From: PLanc-01 sp034678485
GTDB taxonomy: Bacteria; Planctomycetota; Phycisphaerae; Sedimentisphaerales; Anaerobacaceae
DNA length: 64,000 nt
Assembly (NCBI GenBank): GCA_034678485.1
Contig: JAXDBU010000194.1
Location: 35,331 to 99,330 of the forward strand
Direction of reading: 5' to 3'
In this document: in pieces, positions 28,189 to 36,321 of the stretch
Numbering within the stretch: position 1 is the stretch's first letter
How the letters are laid out: each line of letters starts with the position of its first letter
The notes under the pieces: model-generated
Told to the model about the DNA's origin: nothing
The model's database searches: none
What the model saw: only the letters and a program-made list of their open reading frames with translations
Made by a program: the position numbers and the translations under genes

Positions 28189-28217
28189 TTGACATGGAGG
28201 CTTCTCTGGAGTACATT
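28189..28217 (+). promoter_or_regulatory. Sigma-70-type promoter of the toxin-antitoxin operon
   Basis: A perfect -35 TTGACA (28189-28194), a 17-base spacer and a -10 TACATT (28212-28217) precede the antitoxin ATG at 28224 by only six bases. The expected transcription start falls on or beside the start codon, implying a leaderless mRNA. Confidence 0.6.
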
Positions 28218-28223
28218 GGTAGT

Positions 28224-28457
28224 ATGAAAGTCAAGACATCCATCACACTGTCTGAAGAGTTGCTCAAGGCCGTGGACAAGCGGACGAAGCGCCAGAAGAG
28301 AACGCGGTCGGATTTCATCGAGGGCGCGGTGTGGGCCTTCATCCAGCAACTGACCCGCGACGAGCAGAACGCCCGCGATCTGGAGATCATCAACCGCAAC
28401 GCAGATGCCCTGAACCGGCAGGCCAACGACGTGCTGGAATATCAGGTGCTTCCATGA
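28224..28457 (+). CDS. Ribbon-helix-helix antitoxin (MazE/CopG-like)
   Basis: This 77-residue protein begins MKVKTSITLSEELLKAVD, the standard ribbon-helix-helix (Arc/CopG) strand and first helix. A charged linker and a C-terminal toxin-binding tail follow. It should bind the operon promoter and neutralise the downstream MazF-like toxin. The toxin ATG overlaps its stop (ATGA), so the two are translationally coupled. ATG 28224 is preferred because the promoter lies immediately upstream; a longer reading frame from 28182 would begin before the -35. Confidence 0.88.
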   Translation: MKVKTSITLSEELLKAVDKRTKRQKRTRSDFIEGAVWAFIQQLTRDEQNARDLEIINRNADALNRQANDVLEYQVLP

Positions 28458-28783
28458 AGCGTGGAGAGCTCTACCGCGTGTCCCACCCCTCGGCTCGCGA
28501 TCCGAAACGGTATCGGGTGTTCGCGGTCGTCAGTCGCCAGATGTTGATCGACTCCCGCTTTTCCACGGTGATCTGTGCGCCGGTTTACACCGCGTATGAC
28601 GGATTGGCGACGCAGGTGCCCGTTGGACCGGAGGAAGGTCTCAAGCACGAGAGCAGTGTCCATTGTGACGAGTTGGTCAGTCTTTCGAAGTCGATGCTCG
28701 CGAATTACGTCGGTGCGCTGCCGCCTGCGAAGATGAAGATGCTGACCCAGGCGTTGCGCATCGCACTCGAGATCCCGGATTAG
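28454..28783 (+). CDS. MazF/PemK-like mRNA interferase toxin
   Basis: This 109-residue protein opens with KRGELYRVS, continues with RVFAVVSRQMLID, and has a VICAPVYT strand and an HESSVHCDELVSLSKS segment. These match the MazF/PemK fold (the usual GDIxxV...RPxLVVS pattern). Such toxins cut mRNA or other RNA at short specific sites and are held inactive by the cognate antitoxin. It overlaps the antitoxin by four bases. The length is normal and no truncation is seen. Confidence 0.9.
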   Translation: MKRGELYRVSHPSARDPKRYRVFAVVSRQMLIDSRFSTVICAPVYTAYDGLATQVPVGPEEGLKHESSVHCDELVSLSKSMLANYVGALPPAKMKMLTQALRIALEIPD

Positions 28784-28846
28784 CAGCCCGCGGGCCGGCC
28801 GTGGATTGGGAGACAAGCCGAAATCACAACCTTTTCCAGGACAGCC

Positions 28847-30040
28847 ATGACGAAAGTCCCTATCTCAGAGTTGACGGACCGGATGCAGCGATTCCGTGCT
28901 CGCATGGACGCGGAGCACCCGAATTGGGAGCTGGCCGCGATCTTCGGCCGGATCAACCAGTACTACTTCACAGGCACGATGCAGGACGCCGTGCTGCTGA
29001 TCCCCCGCGGCGGGCGGGCCGTGTTCTGCGTGCGACGAAGCCACGAGCGGGCCTGTGCGGAATCCTTGTTCCCGGACATCCGCCCGATGAAGGGCTATCG
29101 TGACGCGGCGCCCCTGGCGCCCGGCGAGCGGGCGGTCATCCACGTCGATACCGAGGTCGTCCCGGTGGCCCTGCTGGCTCGCTTCCGAAAGTACTTCCCC
29201 TGCAAGGAGGTCGCCTCCCTGGATTTGCAGGCCCTCCGCGTGCGGGCGGTGAAGAGTCCGTACGAGTTGGCCATCCTGGAGAGGGCGGGGGCCGCCCACA
29301 GGCGGATTCTGGAGGAAGCGGCGACGACGCTGCTGTGCGAGGGGATGAGCGAAGCCGGACTCGCATGCGAACTGTACTCGCTCATGGTCCGCGAGGGACA
29401 TCAGGGCGTGGTACGATTTGGCATGTTCAACGTCGATATTGCGGTCGGGCAACTGGGCTTCGGGACCCATTCGATCTATCCCACCAGTTTCGACGGGCCC
29501 GGCGGGTGCGTGGGCATCGGACCCGCGGCGCCGGTCCTGGGCAGCCGCGACCGCAAGCTCGGCAAGGGCGACCTGGTGTTCGTGGACATCGGCTTTGCCG
29601 TGGACGGCTATCACACCGACAAGACCATGGTCTACATGTTCGGCCGGCCGCTGCCCGACGAGGTCATCGCGATCCACAAGCGATGCGTGGAGATCCAGCA
29701 CCGACTGGCCTCGATGCTCAAACCCGGAGCGATCCCCTCGCAAATCTATGCCGGCGTCCTGGACAGTCTGGACCCGGAATTCCTGCGGGACTTCATGGGC
29801 TTCGGCGACCGGCGGGCGAACTTCCTCGGCCACGGGGTCGGCCTGCAGATCGACGAGTTGCCCGTGCTGGCCGACGGATTCGACGAGCCGCTGGAGGCGG
29901 GCATGGTCCTGGCCCTCGAGCCGAAGAAGGGAATCCCGGACGTCGGGATGGTTGGCATCGAGGATACCTTCGTGGTCACGCCCCAAGGCGGCCGAAGCAT
30001 CACCGGGGACAATCCAGGATTGGCCCTGGTCGAAGGCTGA
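28847..30040 (+). CDS. M24 family metallopeptidase (Xaa-Pro aminopeptidase-like)
   Basis: This 397-residue protein has a creatinase-type N-terminal domain (about 1-145) and an M24 pita-bread catalytic domain. The dinuclear metal ligands are visible: two Asp in VFVDIGFAVDGYHTD, His in FLGHGVGLQIDE, Glu in ALEPKKG and Glu in GIEDTF. It should remove N-terminal residues next to proline or act on a related small substrate, in the cytoplasm (no signal peptide). The ATG follows AGGACAGCC. It converges with the beta-helix gene at 30138. Confidence 0.94.
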   Translation: MTKVPISELTDRMQRFRARMDAEHPNWELAAIFGRINQYYFTGTMQDAVLLIPRGGRAVFCVRRSHERACAESLFPDIRPMKGYRDAAPLAPGERAVIHVDTEVVPVALLARFRKYFPCKEVASLDLQALRVRAVKSPYELAILERAGAAHRRILEEAATTLLCEGMSEAGLACELYSLMVREGHQGVVRFGMFNVDIAVGQLGFGTHSIYPTSFDGPGGCVGIGPAAPVLGSRDRKLGKGDLVFVDIGFAVDGYHTDKTMVYMFGRPLPDEVIAIHKRCVEIQHRLASMLKPGAIPSQIYAGVLDSLDPEFLRDFMGFGDRRANFLGHGVGLQIDELPVLADGFDEPLEAGMVLALEPKKGIPDVGMVGIEDTFVVTPQGGRSITGDNPGLALVEG

Positions 30041-30137
30041 TCGCCTTGGAGAACTGGGGATAGATGCCGTCCCCTATATCCCATGTCCGTCAGCAGGACC
30101 TGCCGCACGATCGATCGCCCACGACCGGCGCGACGCG

Positions 30138-31286
30138 TCATGTCATAGGACAGCCCACGTTGTTGGCGAACACGTACTGCTCGCCATGCTCCCCGAGGTC
30201 GACGACCATCTGGTCCATGAACCCACGATAGAGCGTATTGTTGGCGATCACCGAGTGGCTCAGCTTTCGCAGGATGAATCCGACCTGCGGCGTATACTTC
30301 CCCTGGCCGCCGTCGTCGCGCCCCGCCGCACACGTGTTGGAAACGCACGTCAGCCCGCTGCACTCCTCCAGGCGAATCTGGCAGGATCGCTCTCCTTCGG
30401 CCAGCAGGTTGCTGTCCTTGCCGCAGCGTCGAAAGACGTTGCCGGTGATGGTGGTTGTACGCATCTTCGTCGCACAAATCCCGGCGCCCCAATTCCGGTC
30501 GAAGCAGTTGCCCGTCACGTTCCAGGCGTCGCCGGAACAGAGGTACAGGCCGTATCCCTGGTTCCATTCGACGCGGTTGGCCGTGAACATGACGGTCGCG
30601 CCCACGCCCTCGCAGCCGAAACCATGACTTCCGTTTCCGGAGAACTGGTTGTCCGTTACGAAGCCGTCCCAGCCGGTGATCTGAACGCCGCAACCCTTGT
30701 TGCTCTGCATGATGCTGTGCCGAATGATGAACAGCCAGATGCGAAGCAAGTGCGCGCCGTGACCGGAGAAGCCGGCGATCTTGCAGTCGTCGATGACGAT
30801 GGAATCTTCCTTGGGACTGTATTGCTCCGCATTGTTGAGAAAGACGCCGTGAATCGCCTTCTGTGCGTCTCGTCGCCCCTGCAGGAATAGTCCCCTCAGA
30901 TGCACGCCGAAGGCCCCGGTGATATTGAGCAGGCAATCCGCGTCGTCGGAATCCAGCAACAGCATGGCCCCGGCGTCGCCTCGATACCCCCACTGCGGTT
31001 CCGCCGTGACCGTCGTGTGCTGGTGAACCTTCAGGTCGTGGCAACGGTATCGTCCCGCGGGGAAGTACGCCGTACCGCTGACCGCGCCGGCCGCATCCAG
31101 CGCCTTCTGGATAGCCTCAGAGTCCGGCGTCTGGCCGTCGCCCACGGCGCCGAACTCCCGCACGTTGAACACGGAAGGACTCAGCGCCCCTGTCTTCTCA
31201 GAGGAGGATGCCGCTGTCGTTCCGGCCAGACCCGCCACCCCAAGAAATCCGGCCCCCATCATGAAGTCACGCTTGCTCATCTTCAT
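30138..31286 (-). CDS. Exported right-handed parallel beta-helix protein (pectate-lyase superfamily type)
   Basis: This 382-residue protein starts with a Tat-like signal (MSKRDFMMGAGFLGVAGLAG; Lys-Arg rather than Arg-Arg). It then has the NVREFGAVGDGQTPDSEAIQKAL motif that opens pectate-lyase-3/GH28-type beta-helices. Repeated N-rich coils follow (VTDNQFSGNGSHG, FTANRVEWNQGYG, VTGNCFDRNWGAG, ITGNVFRRCG). It probably binds or cleaves a polysaccharide outside the cytoplasm. The start at 31286 is preferred because GGAGG precedes it; the longer frame to 31370 has no signal-peptide logic. Confidence 0.87.
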   Translation of the reverse strand: MKMSKRDFMMGAGFLGVAGLAGTTAASSSEKTGALSPSVFNVREFGAVGDGQTPDSEAIQKALDAAGAVSGTAYFPAGRYRCHDLKVHQHTTVTAEPQWGYRGDAGAMLLLDSDDADCLLNITGAFGVHLRGLFLQGRRDAQKAIHGVFLNNAEQYSPKEDSIVIDDCKIAGFSGHGAHLLRIWLFIIRHSIMQSNKGCGVQITGWDGFVTDNQFSGNGSHGFGCEGVGATVMFTANRVEWNQGYGLYLCSGDAWNVTGNCFDRNWGAGICATKMRTTTITGNVFRRCGKDSNLLAEGERSCQIRLEECSGLTCVSNTCAAGRDDGGQGKYTPQVGFILRKLSHSVIANNTLYRGFMDQMVVDLGEHGEQYVFANNVGCPMT

Positions 31287-31729
31287 TGCGATCCTCCTGT
31301 GCCAAACCCGTTGCATCGTATTCTGCCGGCGACCCGAAGCATAATACCGCGCCCCATCACAAACCGCCACTCTTCAACCGCGGAGGACGCCAAGGGCCAC
31401 GGAGGGAAAAGATGCGAGGCACTGGTAACACAGACTCCGGCCGCATCGTTTCACGCTTCACAGAACTCTCCGTCCATATATCACTTTTTCCTTGTACCCT
31501 GCGGGCACTGTAACCATAATGTCACTACTCCCATTGATGAACATCCTGGATTGAAGTGCGGCAAAGTGCCTTGAGGCTGAGGACTCCGCGGTTGCGACCT
31601 GTTCTGCGACCGTGGGATTGCGACAGGTGGAGGCAAGAAGGATGGGGAAAGACGCAGAACAGCCACCGTCTTGATCGTTGCCCCCTATCTTTGTTCGAGC
31701 AGTCACATGAATTCGGAAGGGTCTTGCGA
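31287..31729. other. Intergenic region at the edge of an AT-richer patch
   Basis: These 443 bases separate the divergent beta-helix and Ntn-hydrolase genes. A short purine-rich repeat lies at 31373-31410; otherwise no gene, RNA or clear promoter was recognised. Base composition becomes noticeably more AT-rich from about 31.4 kb. Confidence 0.45.
31373..31410 (+). repeat. Purine-rich ACGGAGG-type interspersed repeat (possible)
   Basis: The stretch contains CGGAGGACGC and CCACGGAGGG. It resembles the common dispersed repeat family built from CACGGAGG units seen in many planctomycete-like genomes. Only this copy was noticed here, and the family likeness is from memory. Confidence 0.35.
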
Positions 31730-33019
31730 ATGACCGCGGAGATAGCCGTTCTCAATGGCGCTGGTGTGGCGCTCGCTGCTGACAGTGCCGTTACAGTGAG
31801 CCGAGAGGCCAGCAAGATCTACCTGTCGGCGGACAAGTTGTTTCAATTCTCTCTCAACGCGCCCGTAGCGGCTATGATCTACGGAAATGCCACCCTTTTG
31901 GGCGTACCGTGGGAGACCATCATAAAATGCTATCGAGCCAAACTCGGACAACGCACATTTGCCAGACTCGAGGATTACCAGCGAGATTTCGTCCGATTCC
32001 TGAAATCAGATAAGAAGATGTTCCCCGCCAGACTTCAAGCAGAAGATATAGAGATTTCTATCGTGGGATTCTACGCGCACATTCGCAATGAGTTTATGAA
32101 GAATGTAGCGGAAGCCCATGCTCAAGGACAACAGTTAACTGCAATCCAGAATAAGCGCATGTTCACCAGCTTGGTGAAGGATGAACTCGAGAAATCCAAG
32201 AAATGGCCATCTCTTGACGAGATGTCTCCGAAGCGCATCCAAGAAATGCGGAAGAGGTACACGCGCACCATCAGAAAATGCCGTGCCGACATCTTTGAGG
32301 AACTCCCCATCTCACAAGATACTGGAAGGCGACTTGTTGACTTGGCGATGGAGGTACTCACTCGCAGACGCCTCCTGCAGGGCGGTACAAGTTCAGGCGT
32401 GGTAATAGCTGGCTTTGGAGACGAGGAACACTTTCCTCGATTGATACGCATGCAGGTGCTCGGGATAGCCATAGATCTCCCACTCTATTTCGTCGAAGGC
32501 CATGTCGCGGTTGAGACAGGCAGAGAGGCTGTCGTCGTTCCACTCGCACAAAAGGAGATGGTCGAGACCTTCATGGAAGGTATTGACCCCAAGCTGCGGG
32601 AGATGATCGAGACGTCAACAGGTAGGCTGTTCACACAGATGAGTTCCATCATCATTGATGAACTCAAGGCAAAACACCCCAAGGAGGCCGTGGCCCTCAA
32701 GAGAAAGGTATCAGCGGGGCTTGACGCCCTATTGGCAGCGCTATATACTGAGTGGACGAGTTTTCGTCGAAAGGGATACACGAGCCCAGTGATGCAAATG
32801 GTTGCGTCATTGCCAAAGGATGAACTGGGGGCAATGGCCGAATCACTGGTTAACCTGACACGATTCAAACGCCGAATAAGTAATGAGCAGGAAACCGTTG
32901 GCGGCCCAATCGACGTCGCCGTCATCACAAAGGGGGATGGATTCGTCTGGACAAAACGGAAGCACTACTTTGCGCCGGAACTCAACCCAAGGTACATGGC
33001 GCGCGTCATCGGGAGGTGA
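31730..33019 (+). CDS. Proteasome/HslV-like Ntn-hydrolase-fold protein, uncharacterised
   Basis: Starting from ATG 31730, the 429-residue protein begins M-TAEIAVLNGAGVALAADS. Counting Thr2 as residue 1, the Asp of LAADS falls at position 17, as in proteasome beta subunits and HslV. A lysine in SADKLFQF sits two positions after the proteasomal Lys33. The AAMIYGNATLLG strand-turn also fits that fold. Removal of Met1 would expose Thr as a catalytic nucleophile. The remaining ~300 residues are unlike proteasome subunits and mostly helical. The frame extends upstream to 31556, but only ATG 31730 gives the N-terminal Thr. Codon use and base composition are more AT-rich than in neighbours, suggesting transfer. 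Its stop overlaps the start of a small ORF. Confidence 0.8.
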   Translation: MTAEIAVLNGAGVALAADSAVTVSREASKIYLSADKLFQFSLNAPVAAMIYGNATLLGVPWETIIKCYRAKLGQRTFARLEDYQRDFVRFLKSDKKMFPARLQAEDIEISIVGFYAHIRNEFMKNVAEAHAQGQQLTAIQNKRMFTSLVKDELEKSKKWPSLDEMSPKRIQEMRKRYTRTIRKCRADIFEELPISQDTGRRLVDLAMEVLTRRRLLQGGTSSGVVIAGFGDEEHFPRLIRMQVLGIAIDLPLYFVEGHVAVETGREAVVVPLAQKEMVETFMEGIDPKLREMIETSTGRLFTQMSSIIIDELKAKHPKEAVALKRKVSAGLDALLAALYTEWTSFRRKGYTSPVMQMVASLPKDELGAMAESLVNLTRFKRRISNEQETVGGPIDVAVITKGDGFVWTKRKHYFAPELNPRYMARVIGR

Positions 33020-33264
33020 AGAAGGCAATGCAACGAAGGAAACAGAAAGTCTTCGCCTCACCCAGGGAGGTCTTTGAGACCTATTTCCCAAAGTACCTGC
33101 GTGAGGAGAACGGAGTACAGCCAGAAAACGGTTATTCACCTAGTTGTGACGTAGTGGGAAAACTCGCAGACGATTTCGCAGCGACACTTCGAAAGAAGAA
33201 CAGAAGGGCGTCAGGCGCCGGCTTAAGCGGTAAGAAGGGGGCTGGCCTCTGCACTCGGCCTTGA
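33016..33264 (+). CDS. Small basic ORF coupled to the Ntn-hydrolase gene
   Basis: This 82-residue frame starts at a GTG overlapping the preceding stop (GTGA), with GGGAGG just upstream. Residues 1-62 look protein-like: basic and helical, with SPREVFETYFPKYL and DVVGKLADDFAATLRKK. The last 20 residues are low-complexity and may be read-through into unrelated DNA at a recombination junction near 33.2 kb. The family is unknown. The coupling suggests a partner of the Ntn-hydrolase, and the C-terminus may be truncated. Confidence 0.55.
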   Translation: MKKAMQRRKQKVFASPREVFETYFPKYLREENGVQPENGYSPSCDVVGKLADDFAATLRKKNRRASGAGLSGKKGAGLCTRP

Positions 33265-33481
33265 TGGTTGCGACGCGGCGGCGCAAGCGGTCGTCGTGAG
33301 GGAGTTCCTCGGCGAGCTTGCGCAGTTGTCTGCCGACGCCACCGTTCGTACCGATGTCTAGTATCTGCATGGTCTGTCGTTGCGCCGGACCAGCGTGATC
33401 GAATAACATTCTTGCGGCAATCGCGCCATCCACGGAGTCCCTCCGGTACTTCCTCATGGCCTCGCGAGCTTCGTTCTTGAG

Positions 33482-33967
33482 TTCGAGTGCATTCACCCTT
33501 TCACGGACGGCAATGGGCGCATCGGGCGGCTGTTGACTCTGCTGCTGTTGTACCAGGCCGGGTACGAGGTGCGGCGATACATCAGTTTGGAGCGCATCGT
33601 CGAGGAAAGCAAAGAGACCTATTACGAGGCGCTGCGAAGAAGCTCTGCAGGCTGGCACCAAGCCCGGCACGATCTGCGACCATGGTGGGAGTACTTCCTG
33701 GGCATGCTCACGGCGGCATACAACGATTTCGAGGCCCGTGTGGGCACGATCACCTCGGCCCGCGGGGCCAAGCGAGGGATGGTGTATGATGCTGTCGGGC
33801 GGATGCCCTCGCGATTTCGGCTGGCTGATCTACAACGCGTTTGTCCCGGCGTGAGTTATCCGACTCTCAAGCGCGCTTTGGCCGACTTGCGAAGAGACAG
33901 GCAGATTCGTTGCCTGGGCAGAGGCAGGGATGCCGAATGGGAGAGAATCGGATCACAAAGCCATTAA
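33482..33967 (+). pseudogene. C-terminal remnant of a Fic-family protein
   Basis: In one frame the sequence reads FECIHPFTDGNGRIGR, an intact Fic catalytic motif (HPFx[D/E]GNGR). It continues through a typical Fic C-terminus (LLYQAGYEVRRYISLE) to a winged-helix-like end (LADLQRVCPGVSYPTLKRAL) and stops at 33967. Everything N-terminal to the motif, including about two thirds of the Fic core, is missing. Upstream, between about 33.2 and 33.48 kb, the better protein-like frame lies on the opposite strand, so the gene was cut by a rearrangement. Full-length Fic proteins transfer AMP or related groups to target proteins; this fragment is unlikely to do so. Confidence 0.75.
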
Positions 33968-33969
33968 TA

Positions 33970-33995
33970 GGGTCACGAAACCTATTCGTGATCCC
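33970..33995. repeat. Inverted repeat after the Fic remnant
   Basis: GGGTCACGAA (33970-33979) and TTCGTGATCCC (33985-33995) form a near-perfect palindrome with one bulged base, just after the Fic stop codon. No T-tract follows. It could be an operator, a weak terminator or a recombination scar. Confidence 0.5.
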
Positions 33996-34155
33996 ATTAG
34001 GTTGAGAAGCTAACGCGGTGGATGGACAGTTTGCGTCCTGTCTTCGCCGTGGGACAGATCGCGGATCGAGAACGGCTCAGCGGGGCACCTGCAGAGTCCA
34101 CTCGGGACATGAGGACTGTCAGCCTTATCCCCCTGTGGGCGTCCTCATGCTCCCT

Positions 34156-34974
34156 TCAACCTCCCGAGTCGGGCTTCGGTTCGTAGAAGCGGACGTAGTC
34201 GACGATCGTTTTGGTCTTGCTGGATTCGCGGGAGCCGTAGCCGTCGGCTGGGACTGTGCCCGCCCAGCTCTTGTCCTGGACTTCGGAGCTGAGGATGATG
34301 TACTGGGTCCGCTTTGAGACGGGGGTGGTCTTCCACGTCGCCTTGCCATCCACGAAGAAGGTGTACTCGGTCTCGGTCCACAGAACGCCGAAGGTGTGGA
34401 AGCCGCTGCTCAGGTTCGGGTCCTCGGCCACGTGGGTCTGGCTCTTGGCGCCGCCTATGTGGAGAGCGTGGTGGACCAGGCCGGAGATGTCCTTGCCGGT
34501 CCGGTCGCTCACGCGGTGCTCGATCACGTCGATCTCCGTGCCCGCGGCGGCCGGATCGTTGGGCGGTCGGCCAAAGGTGGGGGTCTGAATCCAGAACGCC
34601 GACCACATGCCGGGGGCGTCCTCGAACCGGACTCGCGCCTCCCAGTATCCAAAGCAGCGGTCGAACTTGCCTTGCGTGCCGATCATACCGGTGTAGTGCT
34701 TGCCGCCGGAGGTGTAGGTGGTGATCGTGAGTTGGCCGTCGCACACGGTCACGGCGTCCTTGACGTTCACAGCATCCCGGCGCGGGCCCAGACCGCGGTG
34801 ACTCCATTTGTCCATGTCCAGCTTGTCACCGTCGAACTCATCCGACCAGGCCAGTTGACAACCAACAGGCGGTGTCTCGCTGTGCTCGACGGCAATCACA
34901 CTGTTACAGGTTGTGAGGATCACTGCCAGCAGGGCAAAACTGGCCGACATCGAGTTTGGGAAATTCACAGGCAT
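34156..34974 (-). CDS. Secreted GH16 family glycoside hydrolase
   Basis: This 272-residue protein has a signal peptide (MSASFALLAVILTTCNSVIA region) and a single GH16 beta-jelly-roll domain. The family active-site signature ExDxxE is EIDVIE at residues 147-152, with Glu147 the nucleophile and Glu152 the acid/base. Further family motifs are WSDEFDGDKLD near the start, GYWEARVRFEDAPGMWSAFW, and a YVRFYEP end. GH16 enzymes cleave beta-1,3 or beta-1,4 glucans and galactans such as laminarin, agar or carrageenan; the exact substrate is not readable. AGGAG precedes the ATG. Confidence 0.95.
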   Translation of the reverse strand: MPVNFPNSMSASFALLAVILTTCNSVIAVEHSETPPVGCQLAWSDEFDGDKLDMDKWSHRGLGPRRDAVNVKDAVTVCDGQLTITTYTSGGKHYTGMIGTQGKFDRCFGYWEARVRFEDAPGMWSAFWIQTPTFGRPPNDPAAAGTEIDVIEHRVSDRTGKDISGLVHHALHIGGAKSQTHVAEDPNLSSGFHTFGVLWTETEYTFFVDGKATWKTTPVSKRTQYIILSSEVQDKSWAGTVPADGYGSRESSKTKTIVDYVRFYEPKPDSGG

Positions 34975-35273
34975 CTGATTTCTCCTGCACGATCCAGCTC
35001 TTTCATCGCACGTTCATCCGCGGCGTCTTCGTGGAGATATTATGGCTGGGGTAGGGGGAAAGTACAAAGCAAAAGAGAAGAAGGTGCGCCGGGACACCGG
35101 CTCGGAGGGCGCGAGCGCAGAAGCTCCTTCCGCGGGACCACCTCGCTTGCCGGCGAGCTACGCAAATCCGCCAGATTTGTGGGCATATTGCCTTGTTCTC
35201 CACAGACATGCAGTTATTATGGACATCCGTAACCGTTTTCTGTGCCCAGTTTTAATCGTGAGGGAGGTAGTTC
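34975..35273. other. Intergenic region between GH16 and a membrane protein gene
   Basis: About 300 bases between divergent genes. It contains short open frames without good ribosome sites or recognisable motifs, and no repeat or promoter could be assigned. Confidence 0.35.
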
Positions 35274-35945
35274 ATGGTTGCTGAGGTTTCGCCATCGACG
35301 AAGGCTGTTGGGTTCTGGTCCGCTGTGCTTGCCACCATCTTCAGCGTCACGTATGTCGTCGCGCAGATCGCGGAGTGGATGGGCTTGATGGGATCGGGGG
35401 GCGGAGCGGACAATGCCAGCACGCCGTTCGGGCTGGTCATGCTGCTCACGCCGTCGCTGTTCCTGGGCTCGGCGTTTCTGGCGCTGATTGTCAGTATCCA
35501 CTGCGTGACCTCTGCGGATCGGAAGGTCTTCAGCCATGCGGCGGTGGCGTTCGCGACCGTCTACACCGCCTTGATCAGCATCAACTACTACGTGCAACTG
35601 ACCTGGGTGATGCCGCGACTTGCCGCCGGGCGGACGGAAGGCATCGAGCAGTTCCTGTTCACGCCTTTCGATTCGTTCCTGTACGCCGTGGATATTCTCG
35701 GGTACAGCTTCATGAGCGTGGCCACGCTCTTCGCTGCGAGAGTCTTCACAGGCAGGGGGATCGAACGCGTGGTGCGTGTGTCCCTGACGGCAAACGGCCT
35801 GTTGCTGCCTTTCATTGCGTTGCAGATGTACGTTCACTGGCTGATCTGGATTGCGGCGTTGTGGGCCGTGACCTTCCCGGCGTCGACGGGGTCCCTGGCG
35901 ATCCTGTTTCGCCGGATGCCGACGAGCGAGAAGTCGGGGTCGTAG
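35274..35945 (+). CDS. Six-helix integral membrane protein of unknown function
   Basis: This 223-residue protein has about six hydrophobic helices (for example AVLATIFSVTYVVAQI, FGLVMLLTPSLFLGSAFLAL, LYAVDILGYSFMSVATLF, LLLPFIALQMYVHWLIWI). A GAGGGAGG site precedes the ATG. No catalytic motif was recognised. Two small genes follow on the same strand. Confidence 0.87.
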   Translation: MVAEVSPSTKAVGFWSAVLATIFSVTYVVAQIAEWMGLMGSGGGADNASTPFGLVMLLTPSLFLGSAFLALIVSIHCVTSADRKVFSHAAVAFATVYTALISINYYVQLTWVMPRLAAGRTEGIEQFLFTPFDSFLYAVDILGYSFMSVATLFAARVFTGRGIERVVRVSLTANGLLLPFIALQMYVHWLIWIAALWAVTFPASTGSLAILFRRMPTSEKSGS

Positions 35946-36025
35946 CTGGGCATCCGCTCGTCGTGCGTGGTGCGCCAAGCGGGTCGCGTGAGAGTATCTA
36001 CTGGGTCGGGGAAGGAGAAGAACCG

Positions 36026-36229
36026 ATGGTCTTTGTGAAGGTAAATGACGGCAAGTACATCAACGTCGCTCGGATGACCTACACCGAGCCCACGCGAAAG
36101 GGCGGTTTGACCGTTCACTTCGATGTCGGCGGCGGGGACATCGGCGGGCCTTCGTGCTGCGTGAAGCTGGAGCCGGGCGAAGCGTCTATTCTCCAGCAGT
36201 TCCTCGATGCCTCGCCTACGCGACCATGA
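36026..36229 (+). CDS. Small conserved-looking protein, 67 residues
   Basis: The ATG at 36026 is preceded by a strong AAGGAG site. The product (VFVKVNDGKYINVARMTY start, two adjacent Cys in GGPSCCVKLEPGE) is compact and beta-rich. The family is not recognised. It lies 80 bases after the membrane protein gene and 92 before the next ORF, on the same strand. Confidence 0.7.
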   Translation: MVFVKVNDGKYINVARMTYTEPTRKGGLTVHFDVGGGDIGGPSCCVKLEPGEASILQQFLDASPTRP

Positions 36230-36321
36230 GGGCGGACGGCGAAACTGCGACACCCTGTAGTTGCCAATCCGGCAGAGGCGTAGCGGCCCGATGGCTCGTC
36301 GGGCGGGAAAGGAGATGATCT

